Assembly: GCF_039908645.1 (NCBI RefSeq)
Contig: NZ_CP150917.1
Span: 2,429,501 to 2,493,500 of the forward strand
Direction of reading: 5' to 3'
Length of the DNA stretch: 64,000 bases
DNA from: Pseudomonas helvetica
GTDB taxonomy: Bacteria; Pseudomonadota; Gammaproteobacteria; Pseudomonadales; Pseudomonadaceae
How positions within the stretch are numbered: the stretch's first letter is position 1; every line of letters begins with the position of its first letter. Positions 1 to 8,784 of this stretch are shown here, in pieces. The notes beneath the pieces were generated by a model. It did not search any database. It was not told the DNA's origin and worked only from the letters and a program-made list of their open reading frames with translations. The translations under genes and the position numbers were made by a program.

Positions 1-415
1 AGACCGAACAACCGACCCTGCTCCTGATCGTCACCCAGGTTGCGGATGGCCTTGAGCAGTGAAGGCCAAAAGATGCAATCGGCGCAGACGGCCAACAGGC
101 TGAACACGATCAACAGGTTGCTGAAGGGCGGGAAGGTCGCGAGGTAGAGCCCCAGGCTGCCGGTGCCGAGCAGGCCGATGGGAATCAGCTTGCGTGTGTC
201 GTACCGGTCCGCCAGCAGGCCGCCGACGACAAACAGCGCAGTGGCGATAATGGCGTTGGCGCTCAGCAGCAAGCCGATTTCAGTATGGGTCAATCCCATG
301 AACGTTTGCATCGGCACATAGAAGGCGTCCTTGAGGTTCGCCAGCTTGTAGATGGTGCCGCCACCGAGGATGAGAATCAGGAATCTGAGCCATTTGGCCT
401 TGTCACGAGTTGTCA
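1..415 (-). CDS. MFS transporter, N-terminal part (cut by window edge)
   Basis: Partial gene reading leftward out of the window. The visible ~138 residues begin MTTRDKAKWLRFL and form hydrophobic helices separated by short charged loops. The GGLLADRYDTRKLIP stretch is the classical MFS loop 2-3 motif (G-x-L-x-D-R-x-x-R). This is an inner-membrane secondary transporter; the substrate cannot be read from the fragment. It lies 39 bp downstream of the TIM-barrel isomerase gene on the same strand, so the two probably form one operon governed by the neighbouring MocR regulator (inference). Confidence 0.85.
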
Positions 416-454
416 TTATTGTTCTCCAGGCGTAATCGGGTAGTAACGTCAGGT

Positions 455-1534
455 TCAGGCGTTTGCGCGGTTATCCAGGGTCAGTTCGGCCAGGGTCCGG
501 AACTCGGCCAGCAGACCTCGAACATAGGCAACCTGGTTGTTCGCCCAGCGGTGTTCATCGGCCAGCATTCGCTCCAGCGAGTAGCCGACTGGCAGCGGCG
601 TTTCACTCATTTCCCGATAGGCAATGAACGGGTCGGCGGCCTCGAAGGTCTGGCGGAATGCCGGGGCGACGTAGTGGTTTTCCTGCTCGAGGATGAATGC
701 AATCACTTGCGGGGTTGATTCGCCGAGCATCAGCAATTCGAACAACATGCGTGCGCTGGGCAGGTCATCTTCGTCACAGCCCTGCAGCACGCCGTAATGG
801 CCGAAGCCGTTTTGCTCGGGGACGATGCGCACGCCCTTGAGGTGGGTCTGGCGTATGTGCGGCGCCAGGGTACGGAGCGCCGGCAGGGGCTGTTCGCAGG
901 CGTTGATCATGTTGCCGAAGTCGAACAAGGCATGCAGTCGAGGATGGTCGAGGCGGTTCAGCAGGTGCGCGATTTCGGCACTCTTGAGTTCTTCATGCTG
1001 CTCGAAGTCGAAGAACAGATCGTGCTCGTCAGCTTGCTGCGCGAGGTAATGCAGGTCTGATTCGATCACGTCCATGACCCGTGACAGCGTTCCCTCGTAG
1101 CGCGAGTAAACACGGATGTTGCGCACCCCGAGGGCCTTGGCAATACCGATAACCTGATCGACATCTTTTTTCAGGGTGCTGCTGATTTCCAGGTGCACAT
1201 CCAGTGCGAGCGCATGGGCCTTCTCGGCAAACGCTCGAAGTTGCGCGGGTGTCATTTGACTCAGGCTGTTTTCCTCACCGTCGAGCAAGTGCAGGCTCAG
1301 CCCCTGCAACTCGTGGCGATAGGCGAAGTCCAGCAGGTCGGCAGGCGTGACGCGGCCATGGGTGAGGTTGGTCAGCAAGGGGTAGGCATGGGCAAACAGG
1401 CGCACCTGCCCAAGTCGGTCGAGCAACTGGCGGGCCAGTGCTTCAGTCAGTGCGGGAGGTGCCCCGGCCTCGACAGCCTTATGGCTGAGCAAGGCATGGA
1501 ATCGTTCCTGGATCTTATTGTTCATTCGAGTCAT
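455..1534 (-). CDS. sugar phosphate isomerase/epimerase-like TIM-barrel protein
   Basis: This 359-residue protein has the pattern of the xylose-isomerase-like TIM-barrel superfamily (AP endonuclease family 2 / sugar isomerase-epimerase). Strand-like segments end in acidic or His residues typical of the divalent-metal site: HLEISS, FFDFEQHEE, HALFDFGNM, QTHLKGVRI. No signal peptide is seen, so it should be cytosolic. Family members interconvert ketoses and other polyols or isomerise small hydroxy-acids; the substrate here is unknown. It sits between the MFS gene and the MocR regulator on the same strand, and probably belongs to the same catabolic unit as the divergent operon at 3392. The start MTRMNNKIQ could also be the second Met, three residues later. 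Confidence 0.8.
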   Translation of the reverse strand: MTRMNNKIQERFHALLSHKAVEAGAPPALTEALARQLLDRLGQVRLFAHAYPLLTNLTHGRVTPADLLDFAYRHELQGLSLHLLDGEENSLSQMTPAQLRAFAEKAHALALDVHLEISSTLKKDVDQVIGIAKALGVRNIRVYSRYEGTLSRVMDVIESDLHYLAQQADEHDLFFDFEQHEELKSAEIAHLLNRLDHPRLHALFDFGNMINACEQPLPALRTLAPHIRQTHLKGVRIVPEQNGFGHYGVLQGCDEDDLPSARMLFELLMLGESTPQVIAFILEQENHYVAPAFRQTFEAADPFIAYREMSETPLPVGYSLERMLADEHRWANNQVAYVRGLLAEFRTLAELTLDNRANA

Positions 1535-1637
1535 TCCTGGTTCAGACGCCGGGTCTGCCGGCGCAGCCTTTATCGCGCCAGTCAGGAACTCTCGATAGAT
1601 CCATTATCAGTTAAATCATAAGACCACTTGCCTTGCC

Positions 1638-3236
1638 TCAAGTGGCCTGCTGCAGGTAGCCCATGTCGGACAAGGCCTGGGCCAGTGCTTCGACGCGCTC
1701 CTCGGCCTGGCTTTCAGGCGTGCCGGCAAAGCCGATCAACAGGGCCGGTGGCAGGACATGCTCAAGGCAGTAGTCGCTCAGGGCATAGGTGTGAATGTTG
1801 TGCCGGGCCAGTTCCTTGGCGATGGCATCGTCATCCAGCTCCGCTGGCAACCAGGCGATCAGGTGCATGCCGGCTTCCACCGGGGTGATCTTGAAGAAAC
1901 CGCCCAGCCGTTGCTGCAGCTGCTCGACCAGTGCTTTCTGGCGAGCCTGGTACAGCGCACGCATACGGCGGATGTGCCCAAGGAAGTGGCCTTCGCGCAT
2001 GAAGTCTGCCGTCACGGCCTGGAGCAGCGTGGGCGGGCTGCGATCCATGACCGCCCGCAAGGTACAGAAGGGTTCGATCAAGGCCTGCGGCAGTATCACG
2101 TAACCCAGTCGTAGCGAGGGGAAGAGCACTTTGCTGAACGTTCCGACATAGATCACCCGAGCCCATTGATCCATCGCATAGAGCGCAGGCAGGGGGCGGC
2201 CGTTGTAGTGAAACTCACTGTCGCAGTCGTCCTCGATGATCCAGCTTTGGTTGTGCGCAGCCCAGTCGATGAGTTCCTGGCGCCGCGCATAACTCATGGT
2301 GACGCCCAGGGGATGCTGGCGAGACGGCGTGGTAAACACCAGGCGGGCGTCAGGGCACTGAGCCAGGCCTTGCTGGATGTCGATCCCCTGTTCGTCGATA
2401 CGCAGCGGGACCACCAGACCACCCTGGGCCTGGAGCGCGATTCGCGCCGCGATATGCCCCGGATCCTCCATCCACACGCTGTCCTGTGGATTGAGCAACA
2501 GCATGCCCAGCAGGTTAAAGGCCTGTTGGGCGCCGGAAACGATGACCACTTGCTCGGCACTGCAGTCGATGCCTCGGGCATCAAAGACGTATTCGGCAAT
2601 CGCCTTGCGCAGAGCCAGCAAGCCTTGCAGTTCGCCATAGCCGAGCATGGCCTTGGTCGGCTTGTGCAGGTGGCGGTTCATCAGGCGCTTCCAGATGTGT
2701 TGCGGGAACGCGTCGTAAGTGCTGTGGCTGGGCAGGAACGAGGTAGGGCTTGCCGGATCCCAGTCGGCATAGCTAACTCCTCGAAAATGATCGCTGCGCA
2801 ACGACAGCATGGACTGGCTCAGATCGGACAGGCGGGGAGGCTGGCGCTGCCGTTCATCGTCGGCCATTCCACGGTTTTCCCACTCATTGCCGACATAGGT
2901 ACCGGCCCCGGTCCGTGACGCCAGAAAACCTTCGGCAATCAGCTGATCGAAGGCATTGAGGATGGTGATCCGCGACAGTGCGAGCTCTTTGCTCAAGGTC
3001 CGGGTTGACGGCAGGCGCACGCCCCCTTGAATTTTTCCACTGAGAACCTGTTGGCGAATCTGCAAATAGAGTTGGCGGTACAGGGGGATGGAGCTGGCAC
3101 GGTCCAGCTCAATACCCGACAGCAGCAAACCTGCAGGGGATTTCATGACTTGCTCGTCTGGATGGGGAGTGGTTTGACCTGGAACACCGTCAGGCACCGA
3201 GGTGCGCAGGGTATCGAGAGGCACTGGATAAGTCAT
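1638..3236 (-). CDS. MocR-type PLP-dependent transcriptional regulator (GntR HTH + aminotransferase fold)
   Basis: This 532-residue fusion has an N-terminal GntR winged helix (about residues 50-115: IPLYRQLYLQIRQQVLSG, LPSTRTLSKELALSR) followed by a class I aminotransferase-like domain. The Schiff-base lysine lies in TFSKVLFPSLRLGYV. MocR proteins bind PLP and act as ligand-responsive regulators of adjacent metabolic genes, not as enzymes. The gene is divergent from the quinone oxidoreductase gene across 155 bp, the usual place for a MocR operator, so it likely controls both arms of the cluster (inference). The Met of MKSPAGLLLSG, at about 3146, is an alternative start that keeps the whole HTH; neither start has a strong ribosome site. 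Confidence 0.88.
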   Translation of the reverse strand: MTYPVPLDTLRTSVPDGVPGQTTPHPDEQVMKSPAGLLLSGIELDRASSIPLYRQLYLQIRQQVLSGKIQGGVRLPSTRTLSKELALSRITILNAFDQLIAEGFLASRTGAGTYVGNEWENRGMADDERQRQPPRLSDLSQSMLSLRSDHFRGVSYADWDPASPTSFLPSHSTYDAFPQHIWKRLMNRHLHKPTKAMLGYGELQGLLALRKAIAEYVFDARGIDCSAEQVVIVSGAQQAFNLLGMLLLNPQDSVWMEDPGHIAARIALQAQGGLVVPLRIDEQGIDIQQGLAQCPDARLVFTTPSRQHPLGVTMSYARRQELIDWAAHNQSWIIEDDCDSEFHYNGRPLPALYAMDQWARVIYVGTFSKVLFPSLRLGYVILPQALIEPFCTLRAVMDRSPPTLLQAVTADFMREGHFLGHIRRMRALYQARQKALVEQLQQRLGGFFKITPVEAGMHLIAWLPAELDDDAIAKELARHNIHTYALSDYCLEHVLPPALLIGFAGTPESQAEERVEALAQALSDMGYLQQAT

Positions 3237-3391
3237 CCATCACCGGCGTTGATGCCGCGCCCCCGGTAGCTGTCACGAAATGAAAAGCCATTGTCGTCTG
3301 ATGAGAAGCGGCCCGTCAGACTGCGTCCTAGAGTCCAATCAGCGCCAATCGACGCGACACGCCAATATTGCAGACTGGAGAATAAGACAAC

Positions 3392-4372
3392 ATGGCCAAA
3401 GCCGTACGCTTCTACGAAACCGGTGGTCCCGACGTTCTTCGTTATGAAGAGGTCGAAGTCGGCGAACCCGGTCCAGGCCAGGTCCGTCTTCGTCATGTGG
3501 CAGTCGGCCTGAACTATGCCGACACCTACTTTCGCAATGGCACTTACCCGATTCCGATGCCCAATGGCATGGGGGTTGAAGCTTCCGGTGTGGTCCAGGC
3601 AATCGGCGAGGGGGTTACCAACGTACAGGTCGGCGACCGCGTCACCTACACCGGGTTTCTCAATACATTGGGGGCCTACAGCACTGAGCGGCTGATCCCG
3701 GCCGCGCCGCTGATCAAGCTGCCGGAAACCATCAGTTTCGAGACGGCCGCGGCCATGACCATGCGCGGCCTGACATCGTCGTACCTGATGCGGCGCATTT
3801 ACGATTTCAAGGCTGGCGACAGCATTTTGCTACACGCTGCTGCCGGTGGTGTGGGCCTGATCGTTTCGCAATGGGCCAAGCTGCTCGGCCTGACGGTCAT
3901 CGGTACCGTGTCCACCGAGGTCAAGGGTGAAATCGCCCGGGCCCATGGTTGCGACCATGTCATCAATTACAGCCATGAAGACGTCGCCCAGCGCGTTCGC
4001 GAATTGACGGACGGCGTCGGGGTCAACGTGGTGTTCGACAGTGTCGGCAAGAATACTTTCATGGGCTCCCTGGATTCGCTCAAGCGCCGCGGCCTGATGG
4101 TGTGCGTCGGCACGGCGTCCGGCCCGATCCCGGCGTTCGATCCGGTGCTGCTGGCAATGAAAGGCTCGCTGTTCATGACCCGCCCGGCTTTGGCGGACTA
4201 CATTGCCGACCCGGCGGAAAAAGCCGCCCTGGCGGGTGAACTGTTCGACCTCGTCGGCAGCGGTCGAATCAAGATCGAGATTAACCAGCACTATGCTTTG
4301 CAGGATGCCGTGCAGGCTCATCGCGACCTGGAGTCACGCAAGACCACGGGTTCATCAATCTTCGTCATTTAA
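3392..4372 (+). CDS. NAD(P)H:quinone oxidoreductase, zinc-independent MDR family
   Basis: This 326-residue protein is typical of QOR-type medium-chain dehydrogenases/reductases: an N-terminal GroES-like domain (to ~residue 125), then a Rossmann domain with the nucleotide-binding AAAGGVGLIVSQ segment near residue 150. The zinc-ligand cysteines of alcohol dehydrogenases are absent. It reduces quinones or alpha,beta-unsaturated carbonyls with NADPH in the cytosol. It is the first gene of the rightward operon, divergent from the MocR regulator and 14 bp before the TauD-type gene. Its length fits the family. Its role in this pathway is unproven; reduction of an enoyl intermediate is plausible. Confidence 0.9.
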   Translation: MAKAVRFYETGGPDVLRYEEVEVGEPGPGQVRLRHVAVGLNYADTYFRNGTYPIPMPNGMGVEASGVVQAIGEGVTNVQVGDRVTYTGFLNTLGAYSTERLIPAAPLIKLPETISFETAAAMTMRGLTSSYLMRRIYDFKAGDSILLHAAAGGVGLIVSQWAKLLGLTVIGTVSTEVKGEIARAHGCDHVINYSHEDVAQRVRELTDGVGVNVVFDSVGKNTFMGSLDSLKRRGLMVCVGTASGPIPAFDPVLLAMKGSLFMTRPALADYIADPAEKAALAGELFDLVGSGRIKIEINQHYALQDAVQAHRDLESRKTTGSSIFVI

Positions 4373-4386
4373 GGGAGTCGCCCTCC

Positions 4387-5235
4387 ATGAAAGTCGAACA
4401 GTTGACCTGCAGCATTGGCGCGGAACTGATTGGTGTGAACCTCGCTGACGCCCTCCATGACGACGGTCTTTTTGCCGAGATTCGGGTTCAGTTGCTCAAG
4501 CATCGGGTGGTGTTCCTGCGTGATCAGGACATCAGCCGCGCCGAGCATGTGGCCTTCGCCCGTCGCTTCGGCGAGCTGGAGGATCATCCGGTGGCTGGCA
4601 GTGACCCGGATCATCCGGGCCTGGTGCGCATCTACAAGCGCCCGGACCAGCCGATGGACCGCTACGAGAACGCCTGGCACACCGATGCAACCTGGCGCGA
4701 AGCGCCGCCGATGGGCTGCGTATTGCGCTGTGTGGAGTGTCCACCGGTTGGGGGCGACACCATGTGGGCCAACATGGTGGAGGCCTACGCGCGCTTGCCG
4801 GATGACATCAAGGTGAAGATTGCCGATCTGCGCGCCCGCCACAGTATCGAAGCGAGCTTTGGTGCCGCCATGCCGATCGAAAAACGCCTGGCGCTCAAGG
4901 CGATGTACCCGGATGCCGAGCACCCGGTGGTGCGTACCCACCCGGAAACCGGGGAAAAGGTGCTGTTCGTCAACGCCTTTACCACCCACTTGAGTAACTA
5001 CCACACCCCTGAGCGGGTACGTTTTGGCCAGGACGCCAACCCCGGCGCGAGCGAGTTGCTGCGCTACCTGATCAGCCAGGCGTACATCCCCGAGTATCAG
5101 GTGCGCTGGCGCTGGAAACCCAACAGCATCGCCATCTGGGACAACCGCAGTACCCAGCACTACGCCGTCATGGATTACCCGCCGTGCCACCGCAAGATGG
5201 AACGTGCCGGGATCATCGGCGACAAGACTTACTGA
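4387..5235 (+). CDS. TauD/TfdA-family 2-oxoglutarate- and Fe(II)-dependent dioxygenase
   Basis: This 282-residue protein has the complete facial triad: His98 and Asp100 in AWHTDATWRE and the distal His258 in NRSTQHYAVMDY. The 2-oxoglutarate-binding arginine is expected in the C-terminal CHRKMERAG segment. Family enzymes hydroxylate carbon next to sulfonate, sulfate ester, ether or quaternary ammonium groups, often releasing sulfite, sulfate or an aldehyde. The substrate cannot be named. Co-transcription with BKACE and a YeiH-type exporter suggests an oxygenative first step that frees a beta-keto acid and perhaps an inorganic sulfur species (inference). A good ribosome site (aagggag) precedes the ATG. 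Confidence 0.9.
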   Translation: MKVEQLTCSIGAELIGVNLADALHDDGLFAEIRVQLLKHRVVFLRDQDISRAEHVAFARRFGELEDHPVAGSDPDHPGLVRIYKRPDQPMDRYENAWHTDATWREAPPMGCVLRCVECPPVGGDTMWANMVEAYARLPDDIKVKIADLRARHSIEASFGAAMPIEKRLALKAMYPDAEHPVVRTHPETGEKVLFVNAFTTHLSNYHTPERVRFGQDANPGASELLRYLISQAYIPEYQVRWRWKPNSIAIWDNRSTQHYAVMDYPPCHRKMERAGIIGDKTY

Positions 5236-5322
5236 TCGACCGTCTCTGCATTCGCACTCGCACTCACGCTTGCCCGGGGCACGACCCGAGCGTGCGGACA
5301 ACCATAATAAAAGGAGTAACTC

Positions 5323-6375
5323 ATGCAATTCTTCGACGATTCCCTGCACCCGGAAAACATGGAAAAAGTAGTCATCACTGTGGCCCCGTATGGCCCTGAG
5401 TGGATGCCGGAAGACTTCCCCGAAGACATCCCGCTGACCATGGATGAGCAGGTGCAGAAGGCGGTCGATTGCTATGAGGCCGGTGCCACGGTGTTGCACC
5501 TGCATGTACGCGAACTGGACGGCAAGGGTTCCAAGCGCCTGTCCAAGTTCAACGAGTTGATCGCCGGTGTGCGCGAAGCTGTGCCGGACATGATCATCCA
5601 GGTCGGTGGTTCGATTTCCTTCGCGCCCGAAAGCGATGGTGAAGCCGCCAAGTGGCTGTCTGACGATACGCGCCACATGCTGGCGGAGCTGACGCCAAAA
5701 CCGGATCAGGTCACGGTGGCCATCAACACCACTCAGATGAACATCATGGAGCTGCTGTATCCGGAATACCTGGAAGGCACGTCCCTGGCGAATCCGGCCT
5801 ATCAGGCGGCCTACAGCGAGATGACCGTACCAGCAGGCCCGGCCTGGGTGGCGGAGCATTTGCGGCGGCTGATGGCGGCGGGTGTGCAGCCGCATTTCCA
5901 GCTGACCGGCATGCATGCCATGGAAACCCTGGAGCGCCTGGTGCGCAAGGGCGTGTACATGGGGCCGTTGAACCTGACCTGGATCGGCATCGGCGGTGGT
6001 TTCGATGGCCCCAATCCGTTCAACTTCTTCAACTTTGTCCACCGCGCGCCGGACGGCTGCACCCTGACCGCCGAGTCGCTGCTCAAGAACGTGCTGCCGT
6101 TCAATGTCATGGCGCTGTCCATGGGGCTGCACCCACGCGTGGGTATCGAAGACACGATCATTGATCAGAAGGGCAGACGTTTCAGCTCCGTGCAGCAGAT
6201 CGAGCAAACCGTGCGTGTCGCCCATGAGCTGGGGCGCGAAATCGCCAGCGGCAAAGAAGCCCGTGAGATCTACCGCATCGGTGTGCAGTACCAGAGTATC
6301 GAAGAAACCCTGTTGGCCAACGGCATGGCCCCCAACCGCAAGGCTGGCCAGAAAGGTGTGCCGCAACGCGGCTGA
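5323..6375 (+). CDS. beta-keto acid cleavage enzyme (BKACE, DUF849 / 3-keto-5-aminohexanoate cleavage family)
   Basis: This 350-residue TIM-barrel protein has the zinc-binding HLHVRE motif (His59, His61) and the early VAPYGPEWMP strand characteristic of BKACE/Kce proteins. These enzymes exchange acetyl-CoA with a beta-keto acid, yielding acetoacetate plus a new acyl-CoA; known substrates include 3-keto-5-aminohexanoate and dehydrocarnitine. Length is somewhat above the ~280-310 residues of classical Kce, with an extended N-terminus and a C-terminal tail rich in basic residues. A clear ribosome site (aaggag) precedes the ATG. The gene lies between the dioxygenase and an MFS importer, so it is probably the carbon-carbon cleavage step of this pathway. 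Substrate unknown. Confidence 0.88.
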   Translation: MQFFDDSLHPENMEKVVITVAPYGPEWMPEDFPEDIPLTMDEQVQKAVDCYEAGATVLHLHVRELDGKGSKRLSKFNELIAGVREAVPDMIIQVGGSISFAPESDGEAAKWLSDDTRHMLAELTPKPDQVTVAINTTQMNIMELLYPEYLEGTSLANPAYQAAYSEMTVPAGPAWVAEHLRRLMAAGVQPHFQLTGMHAMETLERLVRKGVYMGPLNLTWIGIGGGFDGPNPFNFFNFVHRAPDGCTLTAESLLKNVLPFNVMALSMGLHPRVGIEDTIIDQKGRRFSSVQQIEQTVRVAHELGREIASGKEAREIYRIGVQYQSIEETLLANGMAPNRKAGQKGVPQRG

Positions 6376-6467
6376 CCGGCAACAAAGGCGGGAGGTCGAT
6401 GGCCTTCCGTTCGCTGCATTGCAACACGCTCGATAACAACAATAAAACAAAGTTTCGAGGAGGCTGC

Positions 6468-7799
6468 ATGGCCTTTCACCCAATCGCCGCGGACGATGAC
6501 GACGCCAGTGGTGTCGGTATTGCGCGCCAATATGCCTGGATTGTCTTTGCACTGACGTTCGGCCTGTTGATTTCCGATTACATGTCGCGTCAGGTGCTGA
6601 ACGCGGTGTTCCCGATGCTCAAGGGCGAGTGGGCCCTGAGCGACGGCCAGCTCGGCCTGCTCAGTGGCATTGTCGCCTTGATGGTGGGGCTGCTGACATT
6701 TCCCCTGTCGTTGCTGGCGGATCGCTTCGGTCGGGTAAAAAGCCTGGCGCTGATGGCCCTGTTGTGGAGCCTCGCCACCCTGGGCTGCGCCTTGGCGCAG
6801 GACTACCAGCAGATGTTCATGGCCCGGTTCATGGTGGGTGTCGGCGAAGCGGCTTACGGCAGCGTTGGCATCGCAGTAGTGATTTCGGTCTTTCCCAAAC
6901 ACATGCGCGCCACCCTGGCCAGCGCCTTCATGGCGGGTGGCATGTTCGGCTCGGTGCTGGGTATGGCTCTGGGCGGTGTACTCGCTGCCAAGTTGGGCTG
7001 GCGCTGGTCGTTCGCCGGCATGGCGCTGTTCGGCCTGCTGCTGGCCGTGCTTTACCCGCTTATCGTCAAGGAAGCGCGCATCGCCCCGCAACGCGCGGCT
7101 CAAGCGGCGAACAAGGTGGCTGCAGCCGTCAAGCGCCCGCTGAGTACGCTGTGTTCCAGCCGTTCAGTGATCGCGGCCTATATCGGCAGTGGCTTGCAAC
7201 TGTTCGTCGGTGGCACCGTGATTGTGTGGATGCCCAGCTACCTCAATCGTTATTACGACATGGCAACGGACAAGGCCGGCGGTGTCGCGGCGATCATCGT
7301 GCTGTGCAGCGGTGCGGGGATGATTCTGTGCGGCATGCTCAGCGACCGGCTGTGTCGGCACTCGCCGGAGCGCAAGGTCGCCCTGGCCATCGCTTTTTGC
7401 CTGGGTAGCTGCCTGTTGCTGTCGGCAGCGTTTGCCTTGCCGGCGGGGCCTGCGCAATTGGCGCTGATATGCCTGGGCATGCTGATTGCCGCTGGCACCA
7501 CCGGACCTGCCGGGGCGATGGTTGCCAACCTGACCCACCATTCGGTCCACGGCACGGCCTTCGCCACGCTGACCCTGGCCAACAATATGCTCGGTCTGGC
7601 CCCGGGGCCATTCATCACCGGCAGGGTGTCCGACGTCATCGGCTTGCAGGCTGCTTTTCAATGGGTGCCCATGGTTAGCCTCGCGGCAGCGGCGGTGTTC
7701 TTTTATGCCAAGTGTCATTACCACAAGGATATCGCCCGGCTTGCGGGTGAGCGGGTCAACGATTCGATTAGTGAAGCTGTGTCAGAGGTGAAGGTGTGA
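6468..7799 (+). CDS. MFS transporter
   Basis: A 443-residue protein with about 12 hydrophobic helices and the MFS loop signature LLADRFGRVKSL after the second helix. The start is set at the ATG after the strong ribosome site (cgaggag, 6457-6463); an upstream in-frame ATG at 6399 lacks a ribosome site. The pattern fits organic-anion or aromatic-acid uptake porters of the MFS. It overlaps the next gene by four bases (GTGA), indicating translational coupling. It is the likely importer for the compound degraded by this operon (inference from position). Confidence 0.9.
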   Translation: MAFHPIAADDDDASGVGIARQYAWIVFALTFGLLISDYMSRQVLNAVFPMLKGEWALSDGQLGLLSGIVALMVGLLTFPLSLLADRFGRVKSLALMALLWSLATLGCALAQDYQQMFMARFMVGVGEAAYGSVGIAVVISVFPKHMRATLASAFMAGGMFGSVLGMALGGVLAAKLGWRWSFAGMALFGLLLAVLYPLIVKEARIAPQRAAQAANKVAAAVKRPLSTLCSSRSVIAAYIGSGLQLFVGGTVIVWMPSYLNRYYDMATDKAGGVAAIIVLCSGAGMILCGMLSDRLCRHSPERKVALAIAFCLGSCLLLSAAFALPAGPAQLALICLGMLIAAGTTGPAGAMVANLTHHSVHGTAFATLTLANNMLGLAPGPFITGRVSDVIGLQAAFQWVPMVSLAAAAVFFYAKCHYHKDIARLAGERVNDSISEAVSEVKV

Positions 7800-8461
7800 G
7801 CGGTCGTTTACGGATTGACGTGTTCTTCGATTTTATCTGCCCGTGGTGCCTGATCGGTAAGCGCCAACTGGAATGTGCGCAGGATTTGCTGCGCATCCAG
7901 CAACCGGAGGTGGATATCACTACGGTGTGGCACGGGGTGCAGTTGTTGCCACAACTGCCGGTACAGGGTGAGCCCTTCGCCGAGTTCTATCTCAAGCGTC
8001 TGGGCAGCGCCGAAGCCGTACGCATGCGCCAGGCCCAGGTGCAGCAGGCCGCGATGGCGGTGGGGGTGCCCATCGACCTGAGCCGCATCGCCACCATGCC
8101 CAATACTGCTGATGCCCATCGCTTGCTGGAGCGTGCCGCTGTGCTGGGCAGTACGGCACAACGTGATGTCTTGCTTGAGCGTCTGTTCGCTGCCTACTTC
8201 CAGTACGGCGAGGACCTGGGTTGCCCTGAGACCTTGATCGCCATCGCCCGGGCGTGTGGCTTCGACGCTGATGCCATGGCCTCCGTTCTGCAAGGTGACG
8301 GCGATCCTTACGTCGGCAACGAGGCAGACGCTGGCAGCGGCGTGCCGTGTTTTCAATTCGACCGCCGTCTGACGGTGGTCGGCGCGCAGCCTGCCAAGGT
8401 GCTGCTTGGCGCCATGGGCGAAGCCTTGCTCGATAGCCATCGCTCACGGCTGCCAGCATGA
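7796..8461 (+). CDS. FrnE-like DsbA-family thiol oxidoreductase
   Basis: A 221-residue thioredoxin-fold protein with an N-terminal CPWC active site (Cys15, Cys18) in FFDFICPWCLIGKRQLE, followed by the long helical insert of the DsbA/FrnE family and the C-terminal GSGVPCFQFD cis-Pro segment. It has no signal peptide, so it acts in the cytosol. Relatives include FrnE and 2-hydroxychromene-2-carboxylate isomerase-like proteins, used in polyketide and aromatic metabolism. The GTG start overlaps the preceding stop; its own stop overlaps the ATG of the Rieske gene. Why this pathway needs a disulfide or glutathione-type enzyme is unclear. Confidence 0.88.
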   Translation: MSGRLRIDVFFDFICPWCLIGKRQLECAQDLLRIQQPEVDITTVWHGVQLLPQLPVQGEPFAEFYLKRLGSAEAVRMRQAQVQQAAMAVGVPIDLSRIATMPNTADAHRLLERAAVLGSTAQRDVLLERLFAAYFQYGEDLGCPETLIAIARACGFDADAMASVLQGDGDPYVGNEADAGSGVPCFQFDRRLTVVGAQPAKVLLGAMGEALLDSHRSRLPA

Positions 8462-8784
8462 ATCGGCGTGTACCCGTGCCCGCTGGAAAACTCCCGCAGG
8501 CGGGTGGCCGTGCGCTGGTGGAATTCGAGAGTAAAAGCCTGGCGTTGTTCAACGTCGAGGGCGACTTGTTCGCCATCGACGACAGCTGCCCGCATCAGGG
8601 CGCCTCGCTGTGCGGCGGACGCCTTGAGGGGAGGGTGATTCAATGCGGCGCCCATGGCCTGCGCTTCGATCTGCGCAGCGGCTACCTGCTCAATTCAACC
8701 CAACTCAAAGTCGCCAGTTATCCGGTCGAGGTCGTCGACGGCCAGACTTTCATCGTCATCATTTCTGAGGAGTCCGCGCCATGA
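8458..8784 (+). CDS. Rieske [2Fe-2S] ferredoxin
   Basis: A 108-residue soluble protein with both Rieske motifs: CPHQG (Cys44, His46) and CGAHG (Cys63, His66), in place of the more usual second motif C-P-x-H. Small stand-alone Rieske proteins pass electrons to oxygenases. No Rieske oxygenase alpha subunit or ferredoxin reductase is present nearby, so its partner is unknown. It overlaps both neighbours by four bases (ATGA), consistent with co-translation in one operon. Confidence 0.9.
   Translation: MNRRVPVPAGKLPQAGGRALVEFESKSLALFNVEGDLFAIDDSCPHQGASLCGGRLEGRVIQCGAHGLRFDLRSGYLLNSTQLKVASYPVEVVDGQTFIVIISEESAP

Noticed and set aside
4369..6552. 727-codon open frame on the minus strand
   Set aside because: It lies antisense to the dioxygenase and BKACE genes, which have complete family motifs and ribosome sites. 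The translation is His/Gln/Arg-rich, typical of the complement of GC-rich coding sequence.
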